Assembly: GCA_021234155.1 (NCBI GenBank)
Contig: JAJEKV010000066.1
Location: forward strand, 4,757,153 to 4,821,152
DNA: 64,000 bases
Direction: 5' to 3'
DNA from: Isoetes taiwanensis
Taxonomy: Eukaryota > Streptophyta > Lycopodiopsida > Isoetales > Isoetaceae
Under the pieces are notes generated by a model. It did no database searches. It was given only the letters and a program-made list of their open reading frames with translations, and had not been told where the DNA came from. The stretch's first letter is position 1. The number at the start of each line of letters is the position of its first letter. Position numbers and translations under genes: made by a program. Of this stretch, positions 1 through 12,897 are shown piece after piece.

Positions 1-770
1 CCGTTTCTTTCATGCCTTTGTGGCATGTCCTTTCGACGCCTTGGCTCTTTCTTTAGCCTTCATCCTGTGACCTTCGGCCCTCGATCCTAGCTTTGTTAGG
101 GAAGTCCTTTGGTATTCGGGGTTTTGTTGGTTTCATGAGCCCCATTCTAGAATCCCATCGACCAGATATCGGATCCGCCATTCTAGAATAGGGACATCCT
201 CAAGCATGCATGCATGCATCGCGGTGCATGCCTTCTCCGATTTGGGAGTTCGCTATTTTAGGCGGTTACGCATCAGCGCCTCATCGGCGCTTCCTCTTCT
301 CTCCGGCATTACCTTATTCTCTTTCTTTGAACTCACCTTTTCCCCTTTCTTTTGTTTATTTATTTGTCACCTGGCACGCTGTGACTTCATTTGACGAGGT
401 TTTGTTTTTGTCGCGTGGCATGTTTGATCGACCCCTCACTCGAGTTTGTTTTGTTTGTTTTTTTTTTTTGTGTTGGTGATGTGCGAGTGCTGGGTTGGCG
501 GCGGCATGCAGAACAACTCTCCATTAGATGGGTTTTGGGGCGATTTCTACGCCCTTTACGTTTGTCAAGCCCGCCCTGTCGAAGGCTTATCACTAGGGTT
601 TTCACCGAAACGAAAGGGGGATTTCTTAATCCCGTTGATAAGCTTTCAGTACCTGACCAAACATCTATTAGCATTGTATTTTATGGGGTCCAAATTATAT
701 ACTGGATATTCCTGCCGTCCCACTGTTCATCCGTCATTGCACCGCCCGTCCAGTATGATGAGTTGATTTG
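1..770. repeat. Dispersed repeat, copy 1 (recurs at 26.3-27.0 kb)
   Basis: This stretch matches 26,319-27,020 almost end to end with many small indels. Shared landmarks are a segment mentioning GGCATGTCC near the start, an ATTCTAGAAT palindrome, a run of ATGCAT steps near 205-235, the phrase GGGAGTTCGCTATTTTAGG, and a closing stretch from about 590 to 700 that contains CCCGTTGATAAGCTTT. No protein is recognisable in any frame; the small ORFs here are overlapping and unlike known families. The length and dispersed recurrence suggest the LTR or terminal region of a retroelement, but no TG...CA ends or target duplication were found, so the class is inferred. Confidence 0.6.
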
Positions 771-1920
771 AGGCGAGTCCTTATTCTAGCATCGAGTAGA
801 GCCTGAAGAATTTAGGTCCCGGGAAGCGGTTGGCGTCTACAAATTTAAGAAAAAGACATCCTTATGGTCCTTAAATCCGGCATAAACATGGGCCAGAGGA
901 AGGATCTTTGATGGGAAGGCTCACCATAGTCCAGCGGCTCCTCTCACTACCACAGCACGGACCGCGAGCTCCATCTTCAACCCCATGGTTGCTGCGCGTA
1001 CGGAACCTAAGCCCGAGACCCGGATGTTTCACCTCTATGCTTTCTGCGAAACCATAGCCGTCGCGTAGACAATAAACCTTTTCGCTTCTAGCAACGTCGC
1101 ATGGTAATGCAGGGGTATGATGGACTCACCACAAGTCAAACATTATTAAAATTTTCTTTGTGAAATTTTTGCCTATCCGGCTTAAAGTTGAGGAATTATA
1201 AATACTTGATTATTAATTATTTCCACATATATTGCACGCCTGGCCAATGCAAATTTCTAGGATCCTTAAATTGAATCCAATGTTTTGTACTAGAAATTAT
1301 ATAGATTTCCTTGCTTAGTCCAACTAAAGGGTATTTCTACCATAGGATACCGGCCCAGCTTACCAAAGCAAGACAAAATTTCATCTTCACAAAGCAGATA
1401 TAACAACAAGCCAAAATCAATAGATCCTATAGCATACAATGTCTATTACTGGGTTTTTACAACGTTGATGTCCAAGTACTTCAAGTTGGATTTAATACTC
1501 CATGCTTTTTTCCATTCCCAACATGTTTCCTATCAACATTTGTGACGTCTCAAAAGCCTCAAGTAATCATTACCGGGAATGGTTCATCTAGATGGAGGAT
1601 ACTCATAAATGAGAGATTAGATATATAGCGTGCATAAATAAATAAAATGATAAAACAATGAAATTACGCCACCTCGAGGAAGAGTAAAGTCATTGCCATA
1701 GAAGTTTTAACATATTGGATTTTAAATTCAAAGCAATGCTTGTAATGGAGGCATTCACGAATGGAATTACTTAAAAGAAATGTTTATGAAGAGCAAGCTA
1801 TGATCCTTATGGATCTGATAGCCTGAAACCTAGAAAAGGTGACACCAATTCCATGATAGTTGAATATGTGACATATGTGATATATAGTAGAAAAGACATC
1901 ATGTAAATGGCCTCTTCTTA
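771..1920. other. Non-coding, AT-rich stretch
   Basis: No ORF longer than about 60 codons, no recognisable domain and no clear repeat boundary were seen. The composition becomes AT-rich after about 1,140. Confidence 0.6.
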
Positions 1921-4790
1921 AAACCTTTTTTCTTTTTTTTTTGAAGGACGTCAAACCTTATTGAAGTCAAGCCAAAAACAGAATCATGATCCATTGGTAG
2001 GACCCACCGACCTATGCATAAGACAACACACTCAAATAAATCTCAAAGATCGCATTTGTCTTAGCGGGGAGCAAAGTGAACATCAATGGTGGGCCTTAAC
2101 AATTCTATCTTGGCCCTGGGGACAATGCTTTCAAGGAATATCAAGCCCTTAAAAACAATACAATCTTTGCTGGCTTCCAAAATAGACCACACAACCATCC
2201 CGACACTAAGTGAAAGGTGGCTTCACAACTTATCTCAAGTATCCGATAAATAGCCAAAGAGAGCGCTGACTTGTCAATGTCACAGAGAAAGAGAAAGCGA
2301 TCCAAGACCAAACCAGGTTGGGAGGTGATCGTAAACAAAAATAGTGCTCAATAGTCCATCCTTTGCTTGCGGTGGCGAATATTCGACACTTTCGAGGGTC
2401 ACGTGGACAAGCACATTAACACAAGGGCATCTATGAAGAATCTATGAAGCCACTTTGGAATGTGAAGCATATCCCAAGTCCGAGTTGAAGCCCTGTTCTT
2501 AAAACTAATGGAAGCAAGAACTCCAAGAACTCCAAGTGAAAAACCAAATACATATGTCTTGGTAAAATAGGCAATACAACCCGGACATAACTTTCTGGAT
2601 TTGTAATAGTCCAAAAGATACTAAAATTATATGCGACTATATTGAAGTATGTAACCATTGAAAGGTTATAATCAATCTCATGCAATAACACAATAACATG
2701 TGTCATGTTCACTTTCAAATGGTTTTTACTTTCATGTTATTTAAAAAGATCTTCATGCTGCTTCATAACGGATGGAAGCACCTATGCTTTGAGGAAAACA
2801 ACGGGGGTTGTTCTGAGGAGAGTGCACCTATTTTGGAGCATCCTACATAGAGAAGCGAGATGGGCATTCACGACAAAGAAGGCGATCGTTTTACCGTATT
2901 TTGTTATGAAACAAACCTAAAACATTTTGTAAGGGCAACAAGCCTAAAACATTTTGTAAGGGTAACAAACCCTAAATGTAACGGGAATTGTAGTTTTAAA
3001 AAAAATACCAATCTTCTTGCAACTAAAACCTCACGTGTTTTCCCCTCTCTTTCTACTCTTAACCGGCCAAATCGAATGGAGATGGAATCTGGAGACCCAC
3101 CACCTCCTGTTTTGACATGGCGGGGAGAGGCATACCTTCTCCTTAATACTTCAATAGCTTGCATTCATAGCGGAAAGAAAAATACTGAGGCCGATACAAT
3201 AAATCATAACAAGTACTTAAATTTATTTGTTTGTAGATAAACTAGAATATATAACTCTTAAATAGACATATTTTGGATTGGAAAGCTTTGAGAAATACTT
3301 CATTTTCTATATAATATATTTTGGTTCATTATTTAAAACTTGAAGTTCTTCATATTAGTTGTTATTGCAACTATTTCAACCATAATACAAAAATAATAGT
3401 TCTAAAAATTACAAGAAGTACTTAACGTCTTTGTCATTAAAGAATACGTATTTTACATAATATTTAATAAAGTATTTTATAATTCCAAAAACGTATTTAA
3501 GGTACTTTTAAATGAGAGGTATGTATATAGTATTAATACGTTGGCACATTATAATACTTGTACCATACTAAGCGTGCCTCATAACACCGCTTAATTTAAG
3601 AAACACAGAACACATCATATCCATATCAAAGCATGTGTATGAACAACACACCCGAAGTAGTATCACCTTGTTTATGCATATCCTAAAATGATTGATTGGG
3701 CATGGGAGAAGATGCTTCATATGATCAGATCTTCTTTTTTGGGTACTTCTTTTAAAATAATCGTATACAATTAGCATTTCGGACTTCTAATTACCATAGC
3801 GGAAGGAGGATAGATATTCCATTCCATCGTTTTTTATTGCTTCCCATCTTCAATCGCAACTTTCGACCATGTCCTTAAATGCAAATGACTAAAACTTGAT
3901 GTCCATAATGTAAATCCTTCAATAACCTAGTGATACATAGGGTTTACGTTTGAGGAGGCCAAAAGCGTGGTTTTTTCATAAATAACTTCGTTGCAACATC
4001 TCTAAACATGCATGCAGTCATGACAACTCCAAAAAAATAGGGCTACATCTATCGGTCATCTAGAATAACTCCAAACAATGTCTTCCCTCTCAGCAGCAAA
4101 AGCGGCACTTGACTTTAATTGCCCTTACGAGGAGGAGGTGATCCAAACACTATTTCATACATTCCCTTTGCTTTGCAACTTCAATTGCAACAAGGACCAT
4201 GTTCTAAAATGCAAATGACAAAACTTGATCTCCATAACATTAACCCTTCAATAGCAGCAATACAGCGTTTTACATTTGGAGGCCATTTCCTAGTAAGATT
4301 GACCAAGATCACGCCGCGGTGTTATCACGTAAAGGGGAGGTTGTTGGCGGAAGAAGGACCCCAAAAACCATCCGGGAAAGCAAATGGTCCCAAATGTCCT
4401 CTCCCTATGGCCACGGCAGCGGATGGGCTTTTTCAACAAAATTTTGCAAATAAGCCTCTTCAACGAGCTAAGTGCATGGAATCCAAACCTTGAGCTCAAA
4501 ACGACCATGCCTCAAAATGGTTGGATGTAAAGAAATTGGTCTTGATGGTGGCTGTTAAACCTGGAGGTAGGCTGCCACCGTGGGAGGGGATCCCAAAGTG
4601 GTGATCCCGGAAAAACCATAGTTAGAAAAAATCCAACCATTTTATTTTTTCTTTAACAACCGTTAGTAACGCAGAGATTATTATTGTAAACTATGCCTCT
4701 CATGATATCACGATATAAAATTGTCTCTGGTCGGTATAGCATGAGAGATAAAAAATTACAGAGCATGTGGCTAACTGTGTGTGTAATACA
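1921..4790. other. Gene-poor stretch with a possible LINE 3' remnant
   Basis: A T-run at about 1,927-1,942 followed by degenerate sequence up to about 2,620 looks like the A-tailed 3' end of a minus-strand LINE, comparable with the better example at 12,898, but no reverse transcriptase motif confirms it. At 2,921-2,978 a ~27-bp unit (CCTAAAACATTTTGTAAGGG core) is repeated twice. The remainder to 4,790 holds only short overlapping ORFs without recognisable similarity. Confidence 0.35.
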
Positions 4791-4794
4791 TTAT

Positions 4795-4924
<130 letters not shown>

Positions 4925-4953
4925 GAAGTGAGAGGTTTATATTTTATGCATTT

Positions 4954-5633
4954 GGTGATACAAGCGGTCATCTCTATCTGCAAAATCTATCTGCAATACT
5001 AACAAACAAGGTTGTCCAATCAACCTGAACTCCGTTAAGTTCTTTTGGCCTTTGCTTATCCACCTAACCAGGGCTCGATTTGCAAACACGCGGCAAGTGC
5101 GGCTCAATCTCTTTCCAATTCGAGAGTCGCTAACCAGGTGGATAGCCTCTCAGGATACTCTCCCGTCACTCTAAAACTAAGAAAGCACTCTATTCAACCG
5201 CAGATTATCAAAAGTTCCACAGATAAAATGGAGACTTCCTTTATCACAAGCAAGCACTTCGGTTCCTTCAATTCAACAGATCGATGGCTTTTATGCTCTT
5301 CTAAAAGGTATTTTGCAAGCTAAATTGGGATCTCCCCTTACCTTTTTCGCCAAATCAGGACACCTTTTTGCGGATCGATCAGTTCCTTGATCGGGGGATA
5401 TTTAGGACGGTTTGCCCTTTTCTATTTTATCGACAACAAAGGCTTGGTTTGTTGTTGGATTCATTTATTTGGTTGTTAATAGTTCCCTTTAGTTTAAAAT
5501 ATTTAATATTTCAATGGTTCCTTTCTTTTACAAGTTATAGCTCTAAGGTTGAACAATCAATCCAAGATATTTATCTAAAGCCTTGCCTGTGTTTGTCTCT
5601 GCCAAAATCCTTCCTCTCAAACCCACGCCCAAG
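4954..5633. repeat. Left terminal direct repeat
   Basis: Pairs with 6,834-7,524. The two copies differ by many substitutions and one- to three-base indels, so the pair is old or poorly resolved. It contains no coding signal that survives in both copies. Confidence 0.65.
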
Positions 5634-6833
5634 CTAGTGCCATATCAATTCCTTCCCTTCCAAGGCTGATCGTCCTCGATCATGCAGCAAAGGGAGTAAC
5701 AATCTGTCCCAAAGCTAGTCAATGACGCTTTTAATCTGGACTCTTTCCCAAAAGCCTAGTCCCACGACTATGCTTTTATGGAATCTTTCCCAAAGCTAGT
5801 CAGCCCGACTATGCGCAAAACATGCGGAATAACCACCTTTCTTTCTAAGCTAGTCACTTTTGATTTCTTCGCTTGTAAATTTACTATCCGGCTTTACAAT
5901 TCATGGTCCGCTTGTGCCGCTACTACAGTTTCGCTCTTTCTAAACTTAGAGCAACATCTATTTGAAAGTAAACCCTTTCTTAAATCAACTATAATCTATG
6001 CTCGGCTTAACCAGTCATCACAATCATATACAAGCGAAAGCGACCGCATTTATCTTTCCGTGATAATCAATCTAAATTGCATTTCCCTCAGGCTTCTGCC
6101 TTTCTTGTCAAACTTAAGCGTGAAACCAGAACTTCTTCACATCTAACATAAGCAATCTCTCGCGAACTTAGCAGCCATTTCCTTTTGTTCATCTTCCAGT
6201 CCCTACCATCCATGAAGACTCGTAAACATGCATTTTCTCGTTAACTCTGGTAAACCCGAAGTGTCTTCATATAACTACTGCTTCATCGGCATCATGCAGT
6301 GTTGCCATTCCATGCCTTTTAATTTATCCCTTTGTTTTTATTATATGAATTACTTTCTCCTTAGTGGCAGTGATTATTTCTTTTTACAATAATTTTGCTC
6401 TCTATTATTAAACAGCTGCCAATTCATATGCTTTTCCAACCCATTTCCATGTTTTAGTAGAATAATTCTTGCCGGGTATCCCCAATTAAACTATTAGATT
6501 TGCTTCGACATTCTTTTTAAAGGGATTACGACTGCGGCATCTACATTCTCTGACTTTCTTTTGCAAAGCATGCTTTTTCTTCATATCTTCTAAACTTTAG
6601 CGCTCGGACAAACTTTTAGGAGTCTCTTGTCCTTTATTTTTTTTGCATCAAGCCGCTAACAAGCAGTTTCTTCCCTTCCTTCTCACGGAGATCTGTTAAA
6701 CCTGGCGGTTAACTTCTCTGGAAGCTCTCTAGTCATCGCGTAACATGGAATTGGCTAAAACAAAATCTTGAAGGCGATGTCAAAGGGCCTAACGGGATTA
6801 TTTTTAGCAGGGATCAACTTATTTCGATGCCAA
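5634..6833. other. Internal region of the direct-repeat element
   Basis: No protein family is recognised. Between about 5,700 and 5,860 a short motif AAAGCTAGTC / CGACTATGC recurs about four times, making small inverted pairs. The rest is pyrimidine-rich unique-looking sequence. Confidence 0.4.
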
Positions 6834-7524
6834 TTGATACAAGCGGTCATCTCTATACGCAAATCTCGCGTACTAACAAATCACAGTTAATCAATCAACA
6901 CGGAACTCCAGTTAAGTTCTTTTAGCCGCGCCCATCACTTTATCCACCAGGGCTGCGATTTGCAAAACCGCGCCGTCACGGCTCAATCTCTTCCCAATTA
7001 GAGTCACGCTAACCAATTTGGATAGCTCTTTCGTGGGATACTGGATCACTCTAAAACTAAGAAAGCACTCTATTCAACAGTTATCAAAGTTCTCTGGTCT
7101 GGAAGGACTTCGCTTTATCACAAGCAAACACTTCGGTTCCTTCAATTCAATGAATCGATGGCTTTTATGCTCTTCTAAAGATATTTTGTAAGCTAAATCG
7201 GGATCTCCCCCTTACCTTTTTACGCCAAATCCGACACCTTTTTTGCGAGATCCGATCAAGTTCCGGATTCGGGGGATATTCCTGACGGTTTCGCCCTTTT
7301 TCTATTTTATCGACAACAAAGGCCCGGTTTGTTGTTCCGTTCATTTATTTGGTTGTTAATAGTTCCTTTAGTTTAAAATATTTAATGTTTCAATGGTTCT
7401 TTCTTTTTTACAAGTTATAGTTTTAAGACTCCTAAGATTGAACAATCCAATCAGATATTTATCTAAAGCCCTTGCCTCTGTGTTTGTCTCTGCAAATCCT
7501 TCCTTCCAGCCACGCCCCCAAGCT
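6834..7524. repeat. Right terminal direct repeat
   Basis: Second copy of 4,954-5,633, in the same orientation. Homology stops at CACGCCCCCAAGCT, after which the sequence changes to an unrelated stretch. Confidence 0.65.
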
Positions 7525-7979
7525 GAATAGGGGTGTCAGACAGTTTGGACCCACAGGTCCATAAGACTTAGCAAGTACAATCATCAATTATCAACTATAA
7601 ATTAAAAGACTTTTAAGGGAGGGTCTTCTATCTCACCCTCGCCTCCTCCAAATCTGAATCCAAGACATATAATCTCGCATAATTCTTTAATTTTGTCTCC
7701 CTCAATTTGCAAGTATTCAATAAGAAAATTCACCGACGTTTTCTCTTGAGGCAAGGTAACGAAGCATGACATATCTTTGAAGCAAGCAACCACATTGAAC
7801 CTAAGAGCATAATGCATAGTATGCTGGGCAAAGTAAAGGCCACATGAGTCTCATCTTCAATCTCACCAGGCGGCATTACAAGACACCTGCGTGGTGAGTG
7901 GTGTTATACCATCTCCCTACCTCCACATTCAAATGATGTGAATGCATCGAAGCGGCCCGATGCAATGCCACTTTTTCAT

Positions 7980-8960
7980 CGAAATAAAAAATTACCGGGC
8001 ATGCCGCAATCCGAGATTAAAAGGTATTTGGCGATGGTTCCGACTTTACCCTGGCCAGTCCAAAACTTAGCCATTAGACCCTCCTTCCCCAATCCCAAGG
8101 CCGCTTCTTGTTGGCGTTTTAAATCCAAGATATCTAAACTCACTTTAGATTCACACCAACCCATCAAAGATACCATCCTTTTCAAAAGGTTTCCTTTTTG
8201 CCCAAGCGTGGGGAAGAGCCTCATCATCCATTGTGTTCAATTTACGTAGATAATTTAGAAAGTGATATAAAGCTTCACATTCAAGGGCATCATGTCACGA
8301 TTCTCGCTAGCATAACTTCTGGTAAGGGAGTTTAGATGACCCTAATTTTTTTGTGACAAAAACTTTTTTTGCACCTTTTCCAACTTATCCCATAAGTCTA
8401 GTGACAAACCCTAGTCCCCAAACCTCACTTGCCATATAGCACCACTTTGTTTGTACAAGAGTCTTATACATGTTCTCTTGGGACTCCAAATTTCAAATAT
8501 TCGCTTACACTTTCTATGCAGGTACCAAGTAATGCTTTTTAACCTCACATCCCGTAGCTGATCTATTGTTTGCAACCATTCGAAATTTTTGTCAACCGTA
8601 ATGCCAAGGTACCTATAGGAACTAGTGATCTCCAACTGGCTGCCCCTTATATGAAAAACTATAAGCGTTGATCCAACTTGGTATCAAAGAGAACTATCAG
8701 TGGTCTTGTTTAAATTTACCTCAACCCCTTAACATCACAAAATTTAGCAAGAACATCTGGAATGATGCTACAAACCCCTTGGCTTTGTGCACAGACAACA
8801 CAAATGTCATCTGCATACAATAATGCAATGACGTTCCTCCTCCCCCATGATCTCGGATCGACCTTCCAACTCATCTATAAACAAGACAAATAATGTAGGC
8901 GAGAGGGGACATCCTTGCTTTACACCGTGTTATTTATCAATATGTTCTCTTCTCATACAA
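7980..8960 (-). pseudogene. LINE reverse transcriptase fragment, palm and C-terminal part
   Basis: The minus strand encodes GVKQGCPLS at 8,901-8,926, the catalytic YADD at 8,806-8,817, and a SYRYLGITVD motif in the frame ending at 8,411. These are the conserved boxes of non-LTR reverse transcriptases, in the right order. Further downstream a frame reads CEALYHFLNYLRKL and then ALPHAWAKRKP, comparable with the C-terminal helices of LINE ORF2 proteins. Several frameshifts separate the blocks. The YLGI box and lack of a clear zf-RVT point to a CR1/L2/RTE-like rather than plant L1 clade, but clade placement needs a tree. Confidence 0.75.
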
Positions 8961-9989
8961 TGGAAAGGAAAGTTGCATGATGGCTTTATCATATCTTGAC
9001 ATTTGCATGCCTATATTCATAGAAGGAATATTTAACTTTTCAACCCTCTCAAAATTTAGCCCTTGGTACTTTATCAAATGCCTTTGTGCAATCAACAAAA
9101 TTTGCAAAAGGGGTTTTGCAGCTTACCTTTTCACGGAATCAACATGGCTGAGCGTGACGGGGGGGATCGGTCGATACTTTTCTTTTGGCCTAAGCCCCCT
9201 TGTCCATATGCAAATTATTTTCGGCCATTCGATATTTTTGATTCCCCAACTATTGCAAAAGTTTAGTAAACCGAATTCGTGACCATTATCATCCTATAGT
9301 TTCTGGATCCCGGAACATCAGCCTTGTGGGTGGAATCCCTTTCTGTTTTTTTATACCAATCTGCTTGGAAGCCACATTGAATAGCGGCATTCAATAAATT
9401 TACCCGGCACTTCAACCACTTTTGGGCTGACCCACTTCAACATCTCATTTTGCCATGCCATTTGGATCTGTACTTGCCATTTGCTAGCTTTTAAGGCCTT
9501 CACTCGACGTCATTAGCTTAGCCTACTTGTGACTCATATCGTATCTGGCTTTTTTGACTCCTTTCAGTGAAAGCGGATGGTTCGCTAATACTCGATTCTA
9601 AGATGCTTTATTAGGGTGGTTGTTTGAGTTTTCTTTTGTTTAACCGCTAATTTCGGACATCTTCAGAATCCCACTCCTCTTGCTTTCCGGCCAGTGCGCA
9701 CGCTTTGTCTTTACTAAAGCTCCAATGCTTTCATCGGCTTTAGCTCCTTCCTTAACGGCGCATATGTAACGCCTTACTCTCCTTTTTGTATTCTGCCAAT
9801 CAGCCGCGGCGGTAGATTTTTTAACCGTCTAGTAGAGGACAGCACTTTTTTACGCCGAGATAAAATTCACCAAAGATAGCATCTATATCACATACATCAG
9901 GCTGGCGACATTCACGTATTATCCTCACATAATCTTTTCATAACAGCACTTTACTGAGCGAGAACCTTCCATGTGGCACCTGCTTCGCC

Positions 9990-10600
9990 TCTATGTAAAT
10001 GTGTTACCTTTTTTGTAGCGCATTGGCAACAAGATAGGAGCATGATTCACTCCATCATGAGTCACTCCACCGGAAGGAGTGCACAAAACTCTTTCAAACA
10101 TATATTCGCAAGCATTATTAATCAACAACACTTTTGTCCGTTTGCATTTTTCGTTCCAGGTAGTCCTTCATCCCATTATATATTAATACCCAAGGCACTA
10201 AGCACGATTCAATGATACGCCTTATACCGCTATACACGTCTCTCGATGTTCGCTACCAACCTGCACACCATCCAACGTCCGTCGCCCTGAATTGAACATC
10301 GAGCGAGCGACTTCGGTATTTTGAATCGCATCTGCGATATTATCCTCAGAGTGTATCGCGTTGTTTCATCCACATCCAACCCATACCCACGAGTCCTTCA
10401 GCAGCATGTAATGGGCCTGAGCACGCCTGGCGACAAACAATCTTTAAAGCACCACATTGTGACAGAGGTACATTTATGGTCGAAAGCATAATTGACCGAT
10501 TATTTTAAGTTGGGATTACGATATAACAAGCAATGCCAACGCCGCTTCCGCTCCCTTCTCCATCCCTTCTCATACCAAACATATTTGACAATATTAAAGC
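9990..10600 (-). pseudogene. LINE endonuclease region (AP-type), broken
   Basis: On the minus strand a stretch near 10,540-10,580 reads as a glycine-rich GSGVGIA box that resembles the GGGVG motif of LINE endonucleases. Near 10,050-10,090 a frame reads THDGVNHAPILLP, like the terminal SDHxPIxL box with the essential His. The pieces lie in three different frames. It sits between ORF1 and the reverse transcriptase, as expected. Confidence 0.5.
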
Positions 10601-10639
10601 CTAGAATTTCTTGTAAAGCCCGCCTCCTTGTGTTCCCAT

Positions 10640-11660
10640 GTTTCTAGAAAAAATAGCACATCCACGGACATCTCCCATTGTTGCTTACTTTTCTTGTGAT
10701 AGCGGGCATGTTCTACTAAAACCACGATGGTACTGTGTGAAAAGGTTCTTTCGTTCAACCATATTTTTTGTCCTTCGGCATGCCTCTTTTGCTTTCGATT
10801 ATCTTTTGCTTATCATCTCTTGTTGAGTAATTTGACAATAATATTTCTTGGTCTTAGTTGGGTTTCCCCAATTGATATGCGCTTTAAACATCTTAGACTC
10901 AAAGCCCAATGACTTTCGGAAAAAAGATTGCCTATCTAAGTGCTTCACATCTTCATTGTCTTTTTCTTGATCTTGCAATGCAAATATTAAAACTTTCTTC
11001 TCTCTTTCTTGGAGTTAGAGAACCTGATTCATCTGACATTCGGTTTATTAATGCTATTAGTCACATCTTCGCATTCAGATTCCTCTTCGTCTATGACATT
11101 CTCTGTCTCTAATTTAGTTTGAAGGGCTTGATTTCTTCCTTCATAGCCTTATTTTCTTGTCTCGAGATCACATAAAGTGTGACTTATCTCTGTAATATTT
11201 GCACTAATGCTTTTTCTTTTATAAGCGACCCTCTTTCCCGTGACTTCCATTTCATTTCCATAAGTTTGACATCATCGTATTCATGTGCAACATAGGTGCT
11301 ACTATCTCACGTGCTAAGCCCATCACCTATGGTTTCTCCAAACGGGGGGATTTCTTTTGTTGCCTTCGGGTTGCCTCCAAGATTAAATTTTACAATATCG
11401 TGGTCCGAGGTGTCAATTTGGTTGATTGACATATCTTGCCTTGAACTCCTCAAATCTGTCCAGAATGGGCGTCTCCATCAGATTCTTCATTAGCATTTTT
11501 ATTTTATTCATAGACCCCCAATTTGGCGAGGAGGTTGAGAACGCTCCATCATGTTTTTAGTTTTCAGGTTTAAAGAGGTTTGATGTCGAGCATTTTGGCA
11601 ATGGCGCCTCGTCAATTTTTTTTCAGTCTTCTTTTTGGAGGTGCCTTTACCTTGTGCCAT
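10640..11660 (-). pseudogene. LINE ORF1-like RNA-binding protein remnant (Transposase_22-like)
   Basis: The minus strand begins with an ATG at 11,660 and a basic start, MAQGKGTSKKKTEKK. A Glu/Lys-rich, helix-prone part lies around 11,050-11,280. A block at 10,990-10,640 reads, with frameshifts, as KVLIFALQDQEKDNED, RNIIVKLLN, DDKQKIIESKRG and KKIWLNE. These resemble the RRM and C-terminal domain of L1 ORF1 proteins (RxxIIVxF then a KKGxxxxxxIxLxED pattern), an RNA chaperone that packages LINE RNA. The match is by pattern only and the reading frame is interrupted. Confidence 0.55.
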
Positions 11661-12216
11661 ATTTTACGGAAGATCTAAAAGACTTCCCTGCAATAAAATG
11701 GGTCCGTGAACCAGACCCTTTTGCTAATGCTCGAATCCGCAGATAGATCCTTTTGCTTTAAGCTTCGGATCTGGGAAGAGCTTAGGATCTATTTGCACCA
11801 AATCTGAGTCCCCACATTCCCACGAGGAAAATCCGCGGACCCAACAACGTAAAACCCTGCAATACAGTTCAAAATCTCCGGCAATATCAGATCCGTCCTT
11901 TTTTGCTGAATCGGGGATCAGCCCCTTTTGAGCTCAAATCAATCAAGACCTCCATGCAATGTCGGATCCACGAAGATAGCTCACAAACCCATTTGGCAAA
12001 TGAAATCGCGTCCACATCCCGCACATCAGCTTGAACCGGGTCCTTTTGCGGAAGTGAGACACAATCCCACATTGCTTTTCAGCCCCTTTTTTTAAAAAGC
12101 TCGAGATCGAAGAGGTCGCAAACCCATCTCGCAGCGAAATCCCCAACACACGGGTTTTCTGAGTCGGTCTTAGAAGATTTGGTGCTCGCCAATGTGCGCC
12201 TAGGGTTCTCGCATGC

Positions 12217-12218
<2 letters not shown>

Positions 12219-12271
<53 letters not shown>

Positions 12272-12273
12272 AA

Positions 12274-12317
<44 letters not shown>

Positions 12318-12320
12318 GAG
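12219..12320. repeat. (GA)n microsatellite
   Basis: About 100 bases of GA repeat in two blocks separated by a short AAAGATGA interruption, followed by a few GAT triplets. It marks the 5' edge of the LINE to its left. Confidence 0.95.
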
Positions 12321-12897
12321 ATGATGATGATGAAAGGAACGCAGATGATGAGATGATGAGATGAAAAAATGAAATGAAATGAAATTTGATTATTATGTCC
12401 TTGAGACCACCAGGTCTATAAGGCGTTCAACTTGTACATTCAACATTATAAAACAAATCATCAATGCATTCCTCGATGGTAATGCATTAGCCTCTCCCGT
12501 CTCTAACTTATCTACACAGGTTCTTAAAACATCGTCCCTACGGCTTTATGATACATCTCCCAATATGTGATCTGGAAATCGAAAGCCATCAACATGTAAG
12601 CACATACATCATACTCTTCTAATATCTCTCAGAAGCATGGTGTTCTTGTGAAGCCATGTTCATCTTAAGTATCCCTGCCTCACATATCTACACAATCTAA
12701 GTCAGTGGAGGAATGTCATCTAATCTCTTACTTCAAACACCGCTTATGTGAGCTCAGCCTCATCCGCAGATGACATGCCTATGCTTCGTGGAAATCCTCC
12801 ACTAAATACTTTGCATCCTACAAAATGTAGAATTAATGTGGTCATATAAAACTCCCTTTACTACTCCTCCCTCCATCCCAATGGTAAGAATATCTTA
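12321..12897. other. Short non-coding gap between two LINEs
   Basis: No gene or domain recognised; only overlapping short ORFs. Confidence 0.5.

Larger units (their letters stand above)
4954..7524. mobile_element. Candidate non-autonomous LTR-type element with ~680-bp terminal direct repeats
   Basis: Segments 4,954-5,633 and 6,834-7,524 are diverged direct copies of each other at an offset of about 1,880 bp. Both open with TGATACAAGCGGTCATC and close near CACGCCC(C)AAGCT. They bracket about 1.2 kb that has no recognisable gag or pol motif. The arrangement resembles a small non-autonomous LTR retrotransposon (TRIM/LARD-like). The element starts with TG, but a matching CA end, a primer site and a target-site duplication were not found, so a simple tandem duplication with a spacer is an alternative. 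Confidence 0.45.
7540..12150 (-). mobile_element. Degenerate LINE with coiled-coil/RRM ORF1, endonuclease and reverse transcriptase
   Basis: Read on the minus strand, the parts follow normal LINE order: ORF1 (11,660 to about 10,640), an AP-type endonuclease region (about 10,580 to 9,990) and reverse transcriptase with its C-terminal part (about 8,960 to 7,980). Each is broken by stops and frameshifts, so the element is dead. The 5' edge lies near 12,150, just before a (GA)n tract. The 3' edge near 7,540 is approximate and no A-tail was seen. The ORF1 type differs from the DUF4283/zinc-knuckle ORF1 usual for plant L1 elements and from that of the neighbouring LINE. Confidence 0.65.

Noticed and set aside
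2399-2718. LINE zf-RVT or RT in the two minus-strand ORFs
   Set aside because: Only a weak resemblance (WDMLHIPKWL) and a nearby T-run; no catalytic or zinc motif, so it is kept only as a possibility.
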